Of a stretch of 64,000 nucleotides of DNA, positions 27,922 through 36,681 are shown in pieces; within the stretch, counting starts at the first letter, position 1, and each line of letters opens with the position of its first letter. The stretch lies in assembly GCA_913020705.1 (NCBI GenBank), contig CAJWBY010000001.1:1-64000 (forward strand). The letters run 5' to 3'. Both the position numbers and the translations under genes were made by a program. The stretch is from an uncultured Colwellia sp. (GTDB lineage Bacteria; Pseudomonadota; Gammaproteobacteria; Enterobacterales; Alteromonadaceae). The notes beneath the pieces were generated by a model. It saw only the letters and a list, made by a program, of their open reading frames with translations, did not search any database and was not told where the DNA came from.

Positions 27922-28683
27922 ATGAGCAACCCTAGAATTTATCAAAATCAGCCACTAACGATTGGCGAAACAATCACTTTATCCGATGATGCTTTTGGTC
28001 ATACTGTAAGAGTATTACGTCTAAAAGATGACGATATTATCACCCTCTTCAATGGTGAATTATTTAATAATGCATTAGGTGAATATCAAGCTGAACTTAT
28101 CAATGTGAGTAAAAAACAAGCCCAGGTTGTGATTAAAAGCTTTACCGAAAGAAATGTTGAATCACCGTTAAACATTCATTTAGGCCAAGGTATTTCTCGT
28201 GGCGACAGAATGGATTTTACTTTACAGAAATCAGTCGAATTAGGGGTTAATACTATAACTCCGTTATTCACTGAGCGATGTGGCGTTAAATTGTCAGGTG
28301 AGCGTTTACAGAAAAAAATAGACCAGTGGCAAAAAATAGTTATCGGCGCTTGTGAACAAAGTGGCCGTTGTACGGTCCCTACTGTTATGCCTGCTATTTA
28401 TTTAGATGAATGGTTGGCACAACAAAGTTCATCATTGAAACTGAATTTACACCCTAAAGCCCAATATTCAATAATGAATTTGCCTGAAGAAAACCAGGCT
28501 GATTCAAAACATCGTGTACGTTTATTGATAGGCCCAGAAGGCGGTTTAAATGATGATGAAATCAAAAAGGCCAATGAAGCATCTTTTGTAGATGTGTTAT
28601 TAGGGCCTCGAGTATTAAGAACAGAAACAGCTGCATTAACAGCAATTACCGCATTACAATGTCGTTTTGGCGATATTAAATAA
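27922..28683 (+). CDS. rsmE: 16S rRNA (uracil(1498)-N(3))-methyltransferase
   Basis: RsmE is a SPOUT-class enzyme that methylates U1498 of 16S rRNA. It has 253 residues (E. coli 243). It has an N-terminal PUA-like region (HTVRVLRLKDDDIITLFNG), then LGQGISRGDRMDFTLQKSVELGV, and the SPOUT knot motifs LLIGPEGGLNDDEI and LGPRVLRTETAALTAI. It starts the conserved run rsmE-gshB-yqgE-ruvX, with 28 bp to gshB. Confidence 0.95.
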   Translation: MSNPRIYQNQPLTIGETITLSDDAFGHTVRVLRLKDDDIITLFNGELFNNALGEYQAELINVSKKQAQVVIKSFTERNVESPLNIHLGQGISRGDRMDFTLQKSVELGVNTITPLFTERCGVKLSGERLQKKIDQWQKIVIGACEQSGRCTVPTVMPAIYLDEWLAQQSSSLKLNLHPKAQYSIMNLPEENQADSKHRVRLLIGPEGGLNDDEIKKANEASFVDVLLGPRVLRTETAALTAITALQCRFGDIK

Positions 28684-28711
28684 ATAGCAACGAACACATT
28701 AGGAAACACAA

Positions 28712-29668
28712 ATGACAATTAAACTTGGCGTAGTAATGGACCCTATTTCACAGGTCAATGTAAAAAAAGATTCATCTATGGCGATGATGTTCGAAGCTCA
28801 GAAACGTGGTTATGAAATTTATTATATGGAAATGAAAGACCTGTATCTTGACCAAGGACAGTGTCGTGCCACCGCTCAAAAATTAAAAGTTTTTGACGAT
28901 ACTGAGCATTGGTATGAACTTGACGAAGTAAACGATATTGCTGTATCAGAACTTGACGCGGTATTGATGCGTAAAGATCCTCCTTTCGATACAGAATTTA
29001 TTTACGCAACCTACATGCTTGAACGTGCTGAAGTAGAAGGTACATTAATCGTAAACAAACCACAAAGTCTTCGCGATTGTAACGAAAAGCTTTTCACCGC
29101 TTGGTTTGCAGAGTTAACACCACGCACATTAGTAACACGTAATAACGATAAAATTCGCGAATTTCATCAGAAAGAAAAAGACATTATTATCAAACCTCTT
29201 GATGGAATGGGCGGAGCATCTATTTTTCGTATTAAAGAAAACGATGCCAATGTTGGCGTTATTTTAGAAACGCTAACCAACCACGGTAATCAATACGCCA
29301 TGGTGCAAGAATTTATGCCAGAGATTAAAGATGGCGACAAACGTATTCTTATTGTTAATGGCGAGCCTATGCCATATTGCTTAGCGCGTATTCCTGCAAA
29401 AGGTGAAACACGTGGTAATTTAGCTGCTGGTGGCCGTGGTGAAGCAAGACCGCTTAGCGCGACTGATAAGTTAATTGCTGAAACAATTGCTCCTGAATTG
29501 AAGAAACGTGGTCTATACTTTGTAGGGTTAGATGTTATTGGTGACAAAGTTACCGAAATTAACGTAACCAGCCCAACCTGTATTCGAGAAATTGAAGCCG
29601 CATACCCTATCAATATCAGCGGTAAATTAATGGATGCAATCGAAGAGAACATTCGCCCTAGAGTGTAA
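28712..29668 (+). CDS. gshB: Glutathione synthetase
   Basis: GshB ligates glycine to gamma-glutamylcysteine using ATP. It has 318 residues (E. coli 316). It has an N-terminal domain (KLGVVMDPISQVNVKKDSSMAM) and an ATP-grasp domain with IIKPLDGMGGASIFR, EFMPEIKDGDKRILIVNGEP and EINVTSPTCIREIE. A good site, aggaaa, precedes the ATG. The glutathione it makes could serve thiol-peroxidase functions elsewhere in the window. Confidence 0.97.
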   Translation: MTIKLGVVMDPISQVNVKKDSSMAMMFEAQKRGYEIYYMEMKDLYLDQGQCRATAQKLKVFDDTEHWYELDEVNDIAVSELDAVLMRKDPPFDTEFIYATYMLERAEVEGTLIVNKPQSLRDCNEKLFTAWFAELTPRTLVTRNNDKIREFHQKEKDIIIKPLDGMGGASIFRIKENDANVGVILETLTNHGNQYAMVQEFMPEIKDGDKRILIVNGEPMPYCLARIPAKGETRGNLAAGGRGEARPLSATDKLIAETIAPELKKRGLYFVGLDVIGDKVTEINVTSPTCIREIEAAYPINISGKLMDAIEENIRPRV

Positions 29669-29816
29669 AAGCTTTAGTTAGTCTTTTCACAACACGTAAA
29701 GTTATTGAATATCTTATTAGCTGCGAACTTTAATAAAATAAAGGTTCGCAATACCTCTATAAAAACAATTATGCATATAGTTTTTCGCAAAACTAAAGAT
29801 GTAAAAAGGTGAAGGT

Positions 29817-30371
29817 ATGGAAAGCTTAGAAAATCAACTTTTAATCGCAATGCCCGCATTAGACGACTCGTTTTTTAATAAAACAGTGACCTATATTTGT
29901 GAGCACAATGAAGAAGGTGCGATGGGCCTTATTATTAATTTACCCGTCAATGTCACATTAAATGAACTACTCGTTCAAATAGATTCAGCCAAAGACGAAG
30001 CTCCAGAATTAGGTCAACAAGTGCTTACAGGTGGTCCAGTTTCTCAAGACAGAGGTTTTGTTTTACATAGCCCACAAGATTGCTGGAAACAATCATTATC
30101 ATTAACTAAAGACGTTATGATAACCACTTCTAAAGACATTTTGATGTCGCTAGGCACAGAAGAAGCTCCTGATAAATACATGGTTACCTTAGGTTACGCA
30201 GGATGGGGGCCGGGTCAACTAGAGGAAGAAATAAAAACGAATTCTTGGCTTTTAACACCAGCAGATGGTGAAATAGTATTTAATACACCTATTGAGCAAC
30301 GCTGGAAAAAAGCAACCGAAAAGCTAGGCATAGATATGGCACATTTATCTGCTGATATTGGACATGCTTAA
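29817..30371 (+). CDS. YqgE/AlgH family protein
   Basis: A 184-residue UPF0301 (YqgE/AlgH) protein, with NQLLIAMPALDDSFFNKTVTYI at the N-terminus, then EEGAMGLIINLPV, VLTGGPVSQDRGFVLH and LGYAGWGPGQLEEEI. In E. coli and Pseudomonas it lies between gshB and ruvX, as here. Its biochemical function is unresolved (AlgH was named for alginate control), so only the family is assigned. An aaggtgaaggt ribosome site is present. Confidence 0.93.
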   Translation: MESLENQLLIAMPALDDSFFNKTVTYICEHNEEGAMGLIINLPVNVTLNELLVQIDSAKDEAPELGQQVLTGGPVSQDRGFVLHSPQDCWKQSLSLTKDVMITTSKDILMSLGTEEAPDKYMVTLGYAGWGPGQLEEEIKTNSWLLTPADGEIVFNTPIEQRWKKATEKLGIDMAHLSADIGHA

Positions 30372-30399
30372 TATATGAATATTAATTTAAGGAAAAAAA

Positions 30400-30834
30400 G
30401 TGGCAAATAAAGTAGGCCAACGTAGCGTCTTAGGTTTTGATTTTGGTAAAAAGTATATTGGTGTTGCTGTTGGACAAGAACTCACTGGCAGTGCTTCGCC
30501 TTTGGGCTCAATCAAAGCCAAAGATGGTATTCCTAATGAAATGGAATTAACTAAATTTATTAAAGAATGGCAACCTGATTATTTAGTTGTCGGTTTACCG
30601 TTAAATATGGACGGTAGTGAACAGCAACTTACCCTTGACGCGAAAAAATTTGGCAATCGCTTATCAAATAAGTTTGCTTTAAAAGTAGAGTTTCAAGATG
30701 AACGTTTAACAACAGCTGATGCTAAAGAACGATTATTTGCTGAAGGTGGTTATCGTAACTTGAAAAAAGATAATATTGACGCTGAGTCTGCGAGACTTAT
30801 TATTGAAAGTTTCTTTGAAGCTGGATATCAATAA
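30400..30834 (+). CDS. ruvX: RuvX/YqgF pre-16S rRNA nuclease, Holliday-junction resolvase-like
   Basis: This RNase H-fold nuclease finishes the 5' end of 16S rRNA. It has 144 residues (E. coli 138). The motif [16 protein letters not shown] (first catalytic Asp), [11 protein letters not shown] and [13 protein letters not shown], with [13 protein letters not shown] at the end, are standard. It starts with GTG at 30400 behind taagga, 28 bp after yqgE. It ends the rsmE run. Confidence 0.94.
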   Translation: MANKVGQRSVLGFDFGKKYIGVAVGQELTGSASPLGSIKAKDGIPNEMELTKFIKEWQPDYLVVGLPLNMDGSEQQLTLDAKKFGNRLSNKFALKVEFQDERLTTADAKERLFAEGGYRNLKKDNIDAESARLIIESFFEAGYQ

Positions 30835-30856
30835 GCCGTTTTCTAAATAAGCATTA

Positions 30857-30902
30857 GCTATTAAAATCAAACATCAGATAGGTTGCGTTTGATTTTAATA
30901 GC
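30857..30902. terminator. Hairpin between ruvX and pilU
   Basis: A perfect 16-bp inverted repeat, gctattaaaatcaaac (30857-30872) and gtttgattttaatagc (30887-30902), with a 14-nt loop lies between convergent ruvX and pilU. It lacks a clean T-run on either side but is the only terminator candidate in the gap. Confidence 0.6.
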
Positions 30903-30914
30903 CTACTGCTACTA

Positions 30915-30937
30915 TTTCTATTCTATTCTATTCTATT
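30915..30937. repeat. Short TTCTA tandem repeat
   Basis: About four consecutive ttcta units (actatttctattctattctattctattg region) lie just after the pilU stop on its 3' side. Such pentanucleotide runs can change by slippage, but this one is outside coding sequence and promoters. Confidence 0.6.
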
Positions 30938-30942
30938 GTAAT

Positions 30943-32070
30943 TTATTCATCTTTTGGTCCTAATCCATCAATGGTTACACCACTTAATGAACCCGCTCCA
31001 CCTTGATCATTACTACGTAGCTTAATCATTAAGCGTAAATCATTTGGTGAATCTGCATGATGCAGCGCATCAGCATAATTGATGGTACCTTTTTGATAGA
31101 GTTCAAATAGAGCGCCATCAAATGTTTGCATGCCTAGCTCTTTCGATTTTTGCATGACTTCTTTAATACCACCAATATCACCTTTTTTAATGAGTTCTGC
31201 GATGTAAGGTGAATTAAGTAAAATTTCAATCGCGGCAACTCGACCATGGCCATCACAGGTTGGAATTAATTGTTGAGCGATTATACCTCGTAAGTTTAAG
31301 GCTAAATCAAACAATAACTTACCATGTTGGTCTGCAGGTACTAAATGCATAATACGGTCAATTGCTTGGTTAGCATTATTCGCATGCAAAGTAGCAATAC
31401 ATAAATGCCCTGTTTCAGCGAAACTTAAAGCGTGCTCCATGGTTTCTTGATTACGAATTTCACCAATTAAAATAACGTCTGGTGCTTGGCGTAATGAACT
31501 TTTTAGTGCAGCATCAAAGCTTTCAGTATCTAAGCCCACTTCACGTTGGGTTACCATGCAACGACCATGTTCATGAACAAATTCCACGGGGTCTTCTATG
31601 GTAAGTATATGGCCACGCGAATTTTTATTTCGGTAACCAATCAATGATGCCATTGATGTAGACTTACCTGTACCTGTGCCACCCACAAACAATACTAAGC
31701 CGCGTTTTGACATCACAACATCTTTCAAAACCGAAGGTAAGCCTAATTCGTCAGCATCTGGTATCTCAGTCACAATGCGGCGAATAACCATACCAGCCAT
31801 ATCTCGTTGCCAGAAAGCGGAAATACGGAAGCGCCCGATATCATCGATAGAAATAGCAAAATTACATTCTTTTTCTTCATCAAATTGCTTTTTTTGTTTC
31901 TCGTTCATAGCATCATGAACAAGCCCTAACGATTCATCGCTTGTTAAAAGATGATCACCAATCGCTTGTAATTCGCCATTCACTTTTGCACTTACTGCAA
32001 GCTTGGCGGTAACAAACATATCTGATGCGTCTTCGTGCACCATTTTTTGTAATAAATCATGAAAATTCAT
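30943..32070 (-). CDS. pilU: Type IV pilus motor ATPase PilU
   Basis: PilU is the PilT-dependent accessory retraction ATPase. It has 375 residues from ATG 32070, chosen because aagaga lies 7 nt upstream; two earlier Met codons lack a site. The Walker A is GGTGTGKSTS. The Asp box, Walker B (VILIGEIRNQETM) and His box (CIATLHANN) are present. MVTQREVGLDTESFDAALKSSLRQAPD is typical of the PilU branch. It follows pilT by about 90 bp on the same strand. Confidence 0.93.
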   Translation of the reverse strand: MNFHDLLQKMVHEDASDMFVTAKLAVSAKVNGELQAIGDHLLTSDESLGLVHDAMNEKQKKQFDEEKECNFAISIDDIGRFRISAFWQRDMAGMVIRRIVTEIPDADELGLPSVLKDVVMSKRGLVLFVGGTGTGKSTSMASLIGYRNKNSRGHILTIEDPVEFVHEHGRCMVTQREVGLDTESFDAALKSSLRQAPDVILIGEIRNQETMEHALSFAETGHLCIATLHANNANQAIDRIMHLVPADQHGKLLFDLALNLRGIIAQQLIPTCDGHGRVAAIEILLNSPYIAELIKKGDIGGIKEVMQKSKELGMQTFDGALFELYQKGTINYADALHHADSPNDLRLMIKLRSNDQGGAGSLSGVTIDGLGPKDE

Positions 32071-32159
32071 TATTGTATCTCTTATCATTTTGACCAAAAT
32101 ATGAGGAATGCATGCAGAGCTTCAACCTATAAAAGTATTTGGCTGAAGCTTCACTCAAT

Positions 32160-33203
32160 TTAGAAGCCTTTAAATTGATTTTTATCTACCGCTTTTTCCA
32201 TTGCATCTTGTTTTGTAATTAATCCGCGATTTACTAAGCCTTGAAGACATTGATCCATCGTTTGCATGCCGTGGGACATACCTGTTTGAATCGCACTGTA
32301 CATTTGTGGAATTTTATCTTCACGAATCAAGTTTCTTATTGCAGGAATGCCCAACATAATTTCATGAGCAGCAACACGTCCCCCGCCTACTTTTTTAATC
32401 AAGGTTTGAGAAATAACCGCTCGAAGTGACTCTGACAGCATAGAACGAACCATAGATTTTTCTTCACCAGGGAAAACATCAACAATACGATCAATTGTTT
32501 TTGGCGCTGAAGTAGTATGCAAAGTGCCGAACACTAAATGGCCTGTTTCAGCAGCTGTCATTGCTAAACGAATGGTTTCTAAATCACGCATTTCGCCAAC
32601 AAGAATAACATCCGGATCTTCACGTAACGCACTACGTAGAGCCGCTTCAAAACTTAACGTGTCACGATGTACTTCTCGTTGATTGATCAGGCATAGTTTA
32701 TTTTCATGTACAAATTCAATAGGATCTTCAATGGTAAGGATATGATCATTTTTGCTGTTATTAATATAATCGACCATTGCAGCTAAAGTGGTTGATTTAC
32801 CAGAACCTGTAGGTCCAGTTACCAAGACTAAACCACGAGGCGTATCAGATATATCACGGAAGATATCAGGACAACCCAAATCATCAAGTGATAATATTTT
32901 ACTAGGGATGGTACGAAATACCGCTGCAGGTCCGCGATTTTGATTGAAGGCATTCACACGAAAACGCGCTAAATTTGGTACTTCAAATGAAAAATCGACT
33001 TCTAAATTTTCTTCATACTCTTTGCGTTGGCGATCATTCATAATATCATAGACCAAAGCATTAACGTCTTTCTCGTCAAATGCTGGGATATTAAGTTTAC
33101 GTACGTCACCGTCAACACGAATTAATGGCGGACTGCCTGAAGATAAATGAAGATCAGATGCATTATTCTGCACACTAAAGGCAAGTAATTCGGTAATATC
33201 CAT
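32160..33203 (-). CDS. pilT: Type IV pilus retraction ATPase PilT
   Basis: PilT depolymerises the pilus to drive twitching and DNA uptake. It has 347 residues (Pseudomonas 344). The order is a PAS-like N-domain (ELLAFSVQNNASDLHLSSGSPP), Walker A GPTGSGKSTT, the Asp box (ILTIEDPIEFVH), Walker B VILVGEMRDLETI and the His box (VFGTLHTTSA), with the AIRNLIRE motif near the C-terminus. It is divergent from yggS, as in many gammaproteobacteria. Confidence 0.96.
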   Translation of the reverse strand: MDITELLAFSVQNNASDLHLSSGSPPLIRVDGDVRKLNIPAFDEKDVNALVYDIMNDRQRKEYEENLEVDFSFEVPNLARFRVNAFNQNRGPAAVFRTIPSKILSLDDLGCPDIFRDISDTPRGLVLVTGPTGSGKSTTLAAMVDYINNSKNDHILTIEDPIEFVHENKLCLINQREVHRDTLSFEAALRSALREDPDVILVGEMRDLETIRLAMTAAETGHLVFGTLHTTSAPKTIDRIVDVFPGEEKSMVRSMLSESLRAVISQTLIKKVGGGRVAAHEIMLGIPAIRNLIREDKIPQMYSAIQTGMSHGMQTMDQCLQGLVNRGLITKQDAMEKAVDKNQFKGF

Positions 33204-33255
33204 AAAAGACCTCTTAATAATTATTTTTTAAAATAGAAAGTAAGTTGAAACTAAA

Positions 33256-33951
33256 TTGACACAAAACGATATAACACCCATTAAAGATAATCTTGCAAAG
33301 ATAAATCTGCAAATTTTAAATGCCTGCAACACAGCAGAGCGTTCAATTTCGCAAGTTACCTTACTTGCCGTCAGTAAGACTAAAACCAGTACTGTGATTG
33401 AACAAGCCTATCTTGCTGGTCAACGAGAGTTTGGCGAAAGCTATATTCAAGAAGCTGTTGAAAAAATAGCAAACTTACAAAAATTGTCTAACATCGTTTG
33501 GCATTTCATTGGCCCAATACAATCAAACAAAACTCGGTTAATTGCCGAAAACTTTGCTTGGGTACATAGTATTGACCGAATAAAAGTAGCAAAACGCCTT
33601 AATGATCATAGGTCTAGCCAAGATACTCCCCTCAACGTTTGTTTACAAGTCAATATTAGTGGTGAAGAAAGCAAGTCAGGCATTGCTATGGAAGATCTTG
33701 CACAATTAGTAGCATTTGTGAATAGTTGCGAGCATTTAACATTACGCGGCTTAATGGCTATTCCTGAAAAAAATGCGTCATCAAATAGTTTTGAAAAAAT
33801 GCAGCAACTTTTTATTGATCTGAAGAAAGAACATATCAGTATTGATACTTTATCAATGGGCATGTCAGGTGACTTAACCGATGCCATTGCCAAAGGTTCT
33901 ACCATGGTTAGGGTTGGCTCTGCTATTTTTGGTGCAAGAGAAGATAAATAA
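33256..33951 (+). CDS. YggS/PLPBP pyridoxal phosphate homeostasis protein
   Basis: A 231-residue PLP-binding single-barrel protein (YggS/PROSC family) that buffers PLP and affects amino acid pools. Conserved blocks are TLLAVSKTKTSTVIEQAYLAG (PLP Lys in SKT), FGESYIQEA, WHFIGPIQSNKTRLI and LSMGMSGDLTDAIAKGSTMVRVGSAIFG. The start is TTG at 33256; I found no better in-frame ATG. It leads a run of yggS, proC and yggT homologues. Confidence 0.93.
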   Translation: MTQNDITPIKDNLAKINLQILNACNTAERSISQVTLLAVSKTKTSTVIEQAYLAGQREFGESYIQEAVEKIANLQKLSNIVWHFIGPIQSNKTRLIAENFAWVHSIDRIKVAKRLNDHRSSQDTPLNVCLQVNISGEESKSGIAMEDLAQLVAFVNSCEHLTLRGLMAIPEKNASSNSFEKMQQLFIDLKKEHISIDTLSMGMSGDLTDAIAKGSTMVRVGSAIFGAREDK

Positions 33952-34057
33952 TTATCTTGGAATAACAATCTATTTCACTTTCTTTCAATAGAATTAGTTA
34001 CAATAGTGAAAAGTTTTCTATCACCCTATTACATCTCTTATTCTTCGTAGGTATTTC

Positions 34058-34873
34058 ATGACAAAAATTGCTTTTATTGGCGCTGGTAACATGAATAGCG
34101 CAATTATTTCTGGTTTAGTAAAAACAGGATTTACTGCTCAAAACATTATCGTTTCAAACCCTTCACCAGAGAAGCGACAAGCTTTAAAACAGCAGCTTAA
34201 TATCCAAGAAACGTCAGACAATATTGAAGCCGCAAACTTTGCTGACTTTATCGTCTTAGGGGTTAAACCACATTTTATTGAAGAAGTTTGTGAAAAAATT
34301 AGCCAAGAAATTGATATCACTAACAAGTGTTTTATTTCTGTTGCTGCCGGTTGCACAATTGAACAAATGCAAAAAGCGTTAAATAAACCTTGTGCGATTA
34401 TTCGTACAATGCCAAACACACCCTCTCAGTTAGGTTTAGGTGTCACTGGACTTTACGCTGATGAAAATACGAATGATCAACAAAAGCAAGTGGCACAAAC
34501 GTTAATGAGCTCAGTAGGGGTTATAAAGTGGTTAAATACTGAAGCAGAAATCGATCACATAATCGCGGTGTCTGGCTCTGCGCCAGCATATTTTTTCTTG
34601 TTCATGGAAGCGATGGAAAAAAAGGCCTTAGCATTGGGTTTTTCAGCCAAAGAAAGTCGAGAATTAGTGCAACAAACCGCGTTAGGTGCAGCCCAAATGG
34701 TGGTAAATAATGATATACCTATTAGCGAGTTACGCGCAAAAGTCACCTCAAAAGGTGGTACAACAAATGCTGCAATCAATTCTTTTATTGATGATGGCTT
34801 GGAACAAATAGTAACAAATGCAATGGATAGTGCATTGGATCGCGCTAAAGAAATGGCGCAAAATAACGTTTAA
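34058..34873 (+). CDS. proC: Pyrroline-5-carboxylate reductase
   Basis: ProC makes L-proline from pyrroline-5-carboxylate with NAD(P)H. It has 271 residues (E. coli 269). It has an N-terminal Rossmann fold (IAFIGAGNMNSAIISGL), IIRTMPNTPSQLGLGVTGLY, and the signature AVSGSAPAYFFLFMEAM with LRAKVTSKGGTTNAAI near the C-terminus. A taggt site precedes the ATG. It sits between yggS and yggT, the conserved cluster. Confidence 0.97.
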   Translation: MTKIAFIGAGNMNSAIISGLVKTGFTAQNIIVSNPSPEKRQALKQQLNIQETSDNIEAANFADFIVLGVKPHFIEEVCEKISQEIDITNKCFISVAAGCTIEQMQKALNKPCAIIRTMPNTPSQLGLGVTGLYADENTNDQQKQVAQTLMSSVGVIKWLNTEAEIDHIIAVSGSAPAYFFLFMEAMEKKALALGFSAKESRELVQQTALGAAQMVVNNDIPISELRAKVTSKGGTTNAAINSFIDDGLEQIVTNAMDSALDRAKEMAQNNV

Positions 34874-34919
34874 ATACATTTGAATTATTATTATCAATTA
34901 TTAAGTTTTGGAGTAGTAG

Positions 34920-35468
34920 ATGGAAGCCATTAATTTTTTACTGGATTTTGCTTTTAACGCATTATTAATGTTATTAGTTTTACGCGTATGGTTACAAATC
35001 GTTCGCGCTGATTTTTATAACCCACTCAGCCAGTTTATTGTTAAAGTGACTAATCCTTTAGTCATTCCCCTTCGCCGTGTGATCCCCGGTTTCGGTGGTG
35101 TTGATGTTTCAACATTGTTATTGGCTTTTGCGGTAGCAGTTTTAAAATTTGTTTTAATTCCATTGCTTAATGGCGGTGACCTTAACATTCTTTCAGCGCT
35201 GTATTTAGGCCTTATTTATTTAATAAAGCAGTCAGGCATGTTGTTATTTATGTTATTGCTAGTAACAGCAATAATGAGTTGGGTTGTGCAAGGTTATAAT
35301 CCTACTCAAGCAATATTACATCAATTAACAGAACCATTTTTGAAGCCTATAAAGCGTATAGTTCCAAGCTTTGGTGGTTTAGATTTGTCAGTGTTAATCG
35401 CATTTTTATTACTTAACGTGATAAACATTTTATTGTCAGGGTCAGTACCTGGTTGGGCAATGATATAA
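34920..35468 (+). CDS. YggT family integral membrane protein
   Basis: A 182-residue protein with two YGGT repeats: MLLVLRVWLQIVRADFYNPLSQFI and MLLLVTAIMSWVVQGYNPTQAI, each followed by a P-rich FGGxD motif (IPGFGGVDVSTLLLAF and VPSFGGLDLSVLIAFL). About four membrane segments are evident. YggT proteins are linked to osmotic shock resistance and cell shape, but the mechanism is not established. It follows proC by 46 bp. Confidence 0.93.
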   Translation: MEAINFLLDFAFNALLMLLVLRVWLQIVRADFYNPLSQFIVKVTNPLVIPLRRVIPGFGGVDVSTLLLAFAVAVLKFVLIPLLNGGDLNILSALYLGLIYLIKQSGMLLFMLLLVTAIMSWVVQGYNPTQAILHQLTEPFLKPIKRIVPSFGGLDLSVLIAFLLLNVINILLSGSVPGWAMI

Positions 35469-35561
35469 AAAGCAATCTACATAAACAGGTTTTGTGATCA
35501 TTTATCTATAAAACCTGCCTTATTAATGTATGAAAAATTTAAGATCAATGAGGAGATCATT

Positions 35562-36002
35562 ATGAAAAATTTATTACAAACCTGTTTATTTGTTATTTTA
35601 GTTTCACTGACATTCGTAACTAACGTTTTCGCTGAAAACATGAAAGTAATGGGGACAATGCAAGTTCATTATATGGCGATTAATGCCACGTTTTTAACTC
35701 CAAAAATAGCAAAAGCTTATAATATTGAGCGTAGTCGTTTCAACGGCTTACTTAATATTTCAGTATTAGATAACACAAAAGATTCAACGCCAGCAAAAAA
35801 AGTTATCATTCAAGGTAAGGCACGAAATGATCTTGGCCAAATTAAAACCCTTGAATTTGACGAAGTAAAAGAAGGTGAGGCTATTTATTATTTAGCACAA
35901 GTTAAATATAACCACGAAGAAACCTTCTATTTTGATATCACTATTAATGATGGCAAAGAAACTCAACAGCTTAAATTCAAGCAAAAATTCTATGTTGATT
36001 AA
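35562..36002 (+). CDS. DUF4426 family exported protein
   Basis: A 146-residue secreted protein with a clear signal peptide, MKNLLQTCLFVILVSLTFVT through FAEN (cleavage near residue 24). The mature part (VHYMAINATFLTPKIAKAYNIERS) matches DUF4426, a family found in this yggT-rdgB position in Alteromonadales and vibrios. Function is unknown. I chose ATG 35562, which has a gaggag site, over an ATG 12 codons upstream. Confidence 0.87.
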   Translation: MKNLLQTCLFVILVSLTFVTNVFAENMKVMGTMQVHYMAINATFLTPKIAKAYNIERSRFNGLLNISVLDNTKDSTPAKKVIIQGKARNDLGQIKTLEFDEVKEGEAIYYLAQVKYNHEETFYFDITINDGKETQQLKFKQKFYVD

Positions 36003-36025
36003 GCGCTAATTTCAGCCAACAAACA

Positions 36026-36058
36026 AATAAAATCAGGTTTAACCTGATTTTATTTTTT
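36026..36058 (+). terminator. Terminator after the DUF4426 gene
   Basis: The arms aataaaatcaggtt (36026-36039) and aacctgattttatt (36041-36054) are perfect 14-bp complements, followed by T's to 36058. It lies 28 bp before rdgB, which therefore needs its own promoter or read-through. Confidence 0.8.
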
Positions 36059-36085
36059 CCAACTTCACATTATTCAGGGTAAAAA

Positions 36086-36679
36086 ATGTCAACCATCGTA
36101 TTAGCTACCGGTAATCAAGGTAAAGTAAAAGAACTTAGCCATTTATTAGCCGCGCATAACATTGAAATAAAACCACAAAGCGAATTTAATGTCGGTGAAG
36201 TTGCAGAAACAGGGACAACTTTTGTTGAAAATGCCATTATCAAAGCGCGTCATGCCGCAAAAATCACTGGCCTTCCCGCAATAGCTGATGATTCAGGATT
36301 AGAAGTTGATGCTCTCCTTGGTGAACCAGGTGTTTATTCTGCCCGCTATGCCGGAGAAAGTGCGAGTGACAACGATAATACAAATAAACTGTTACAAGCC
36401 TTAACAAATACACCTGATGAGCTTCGTACAGCACGTTTTCATTGTGTGCTGGTTTATATGAAACATGAGAATGATCCAACGCCAATAATTTGTCATGGTG
36501 TCTGGGAAGGTACAATTACCCGTGAAAAAATGGGCGAACAAGGTTTTGGTTACGATCCGGTATTTTGGCAAGAAGCGCAACAAAAGACTTCAGCACAATT
36601 ATCTCGTGACTTAAAAAACAGCTTAAGCCATCGCGGTCAAGCACTCGCGCAACTTGTTCAACACTTTGGTGTAAAATAA
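36086..36679 (+). CDS. rdgB: XTP/dITP diphosphatase (RdgB/HAM1)
   Basis: This house-cleaning enzyme hydrolyses non-canonical purine triphosphates such as XTP and dITP. It has 197 residues, equal to E. coli RdgB. It has the N-terminal VLATGNQGKVKELSHLL, then ADDSGLEVDALLGEPGVYSARYAG and GFGYDPVFW with SHRGQALAQL at the C-terminus. It has an agggtaa ribosome site and is 2 bp before hemW. Confidence 0.97.
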   Translation: MSTIVLATGNQGKVKELSHLLAAHNIEIKPQSEFNVGEVAETGTTFVENAIIKARHAAKITGLPAIADDSGLEVDALLGEPGVYSARYAGESASDNDNTNKLLQALTNTPDELRTARFHCVLVYMKHENDPTPIICHGVWEGTITREKMGEQGFGYDPVFWQEAQQKTSAQLSRDLKNSLSHRGQALAQLVQHFGVK

Positions 36680-36681
36680 TA

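Noticed and set aside
30915..30937. TTCTA repeat as a phase-variation switch
   Set aside because: It lies 3' of pilU and outside any coding frame or promoter, so slippage would not switch a gene.
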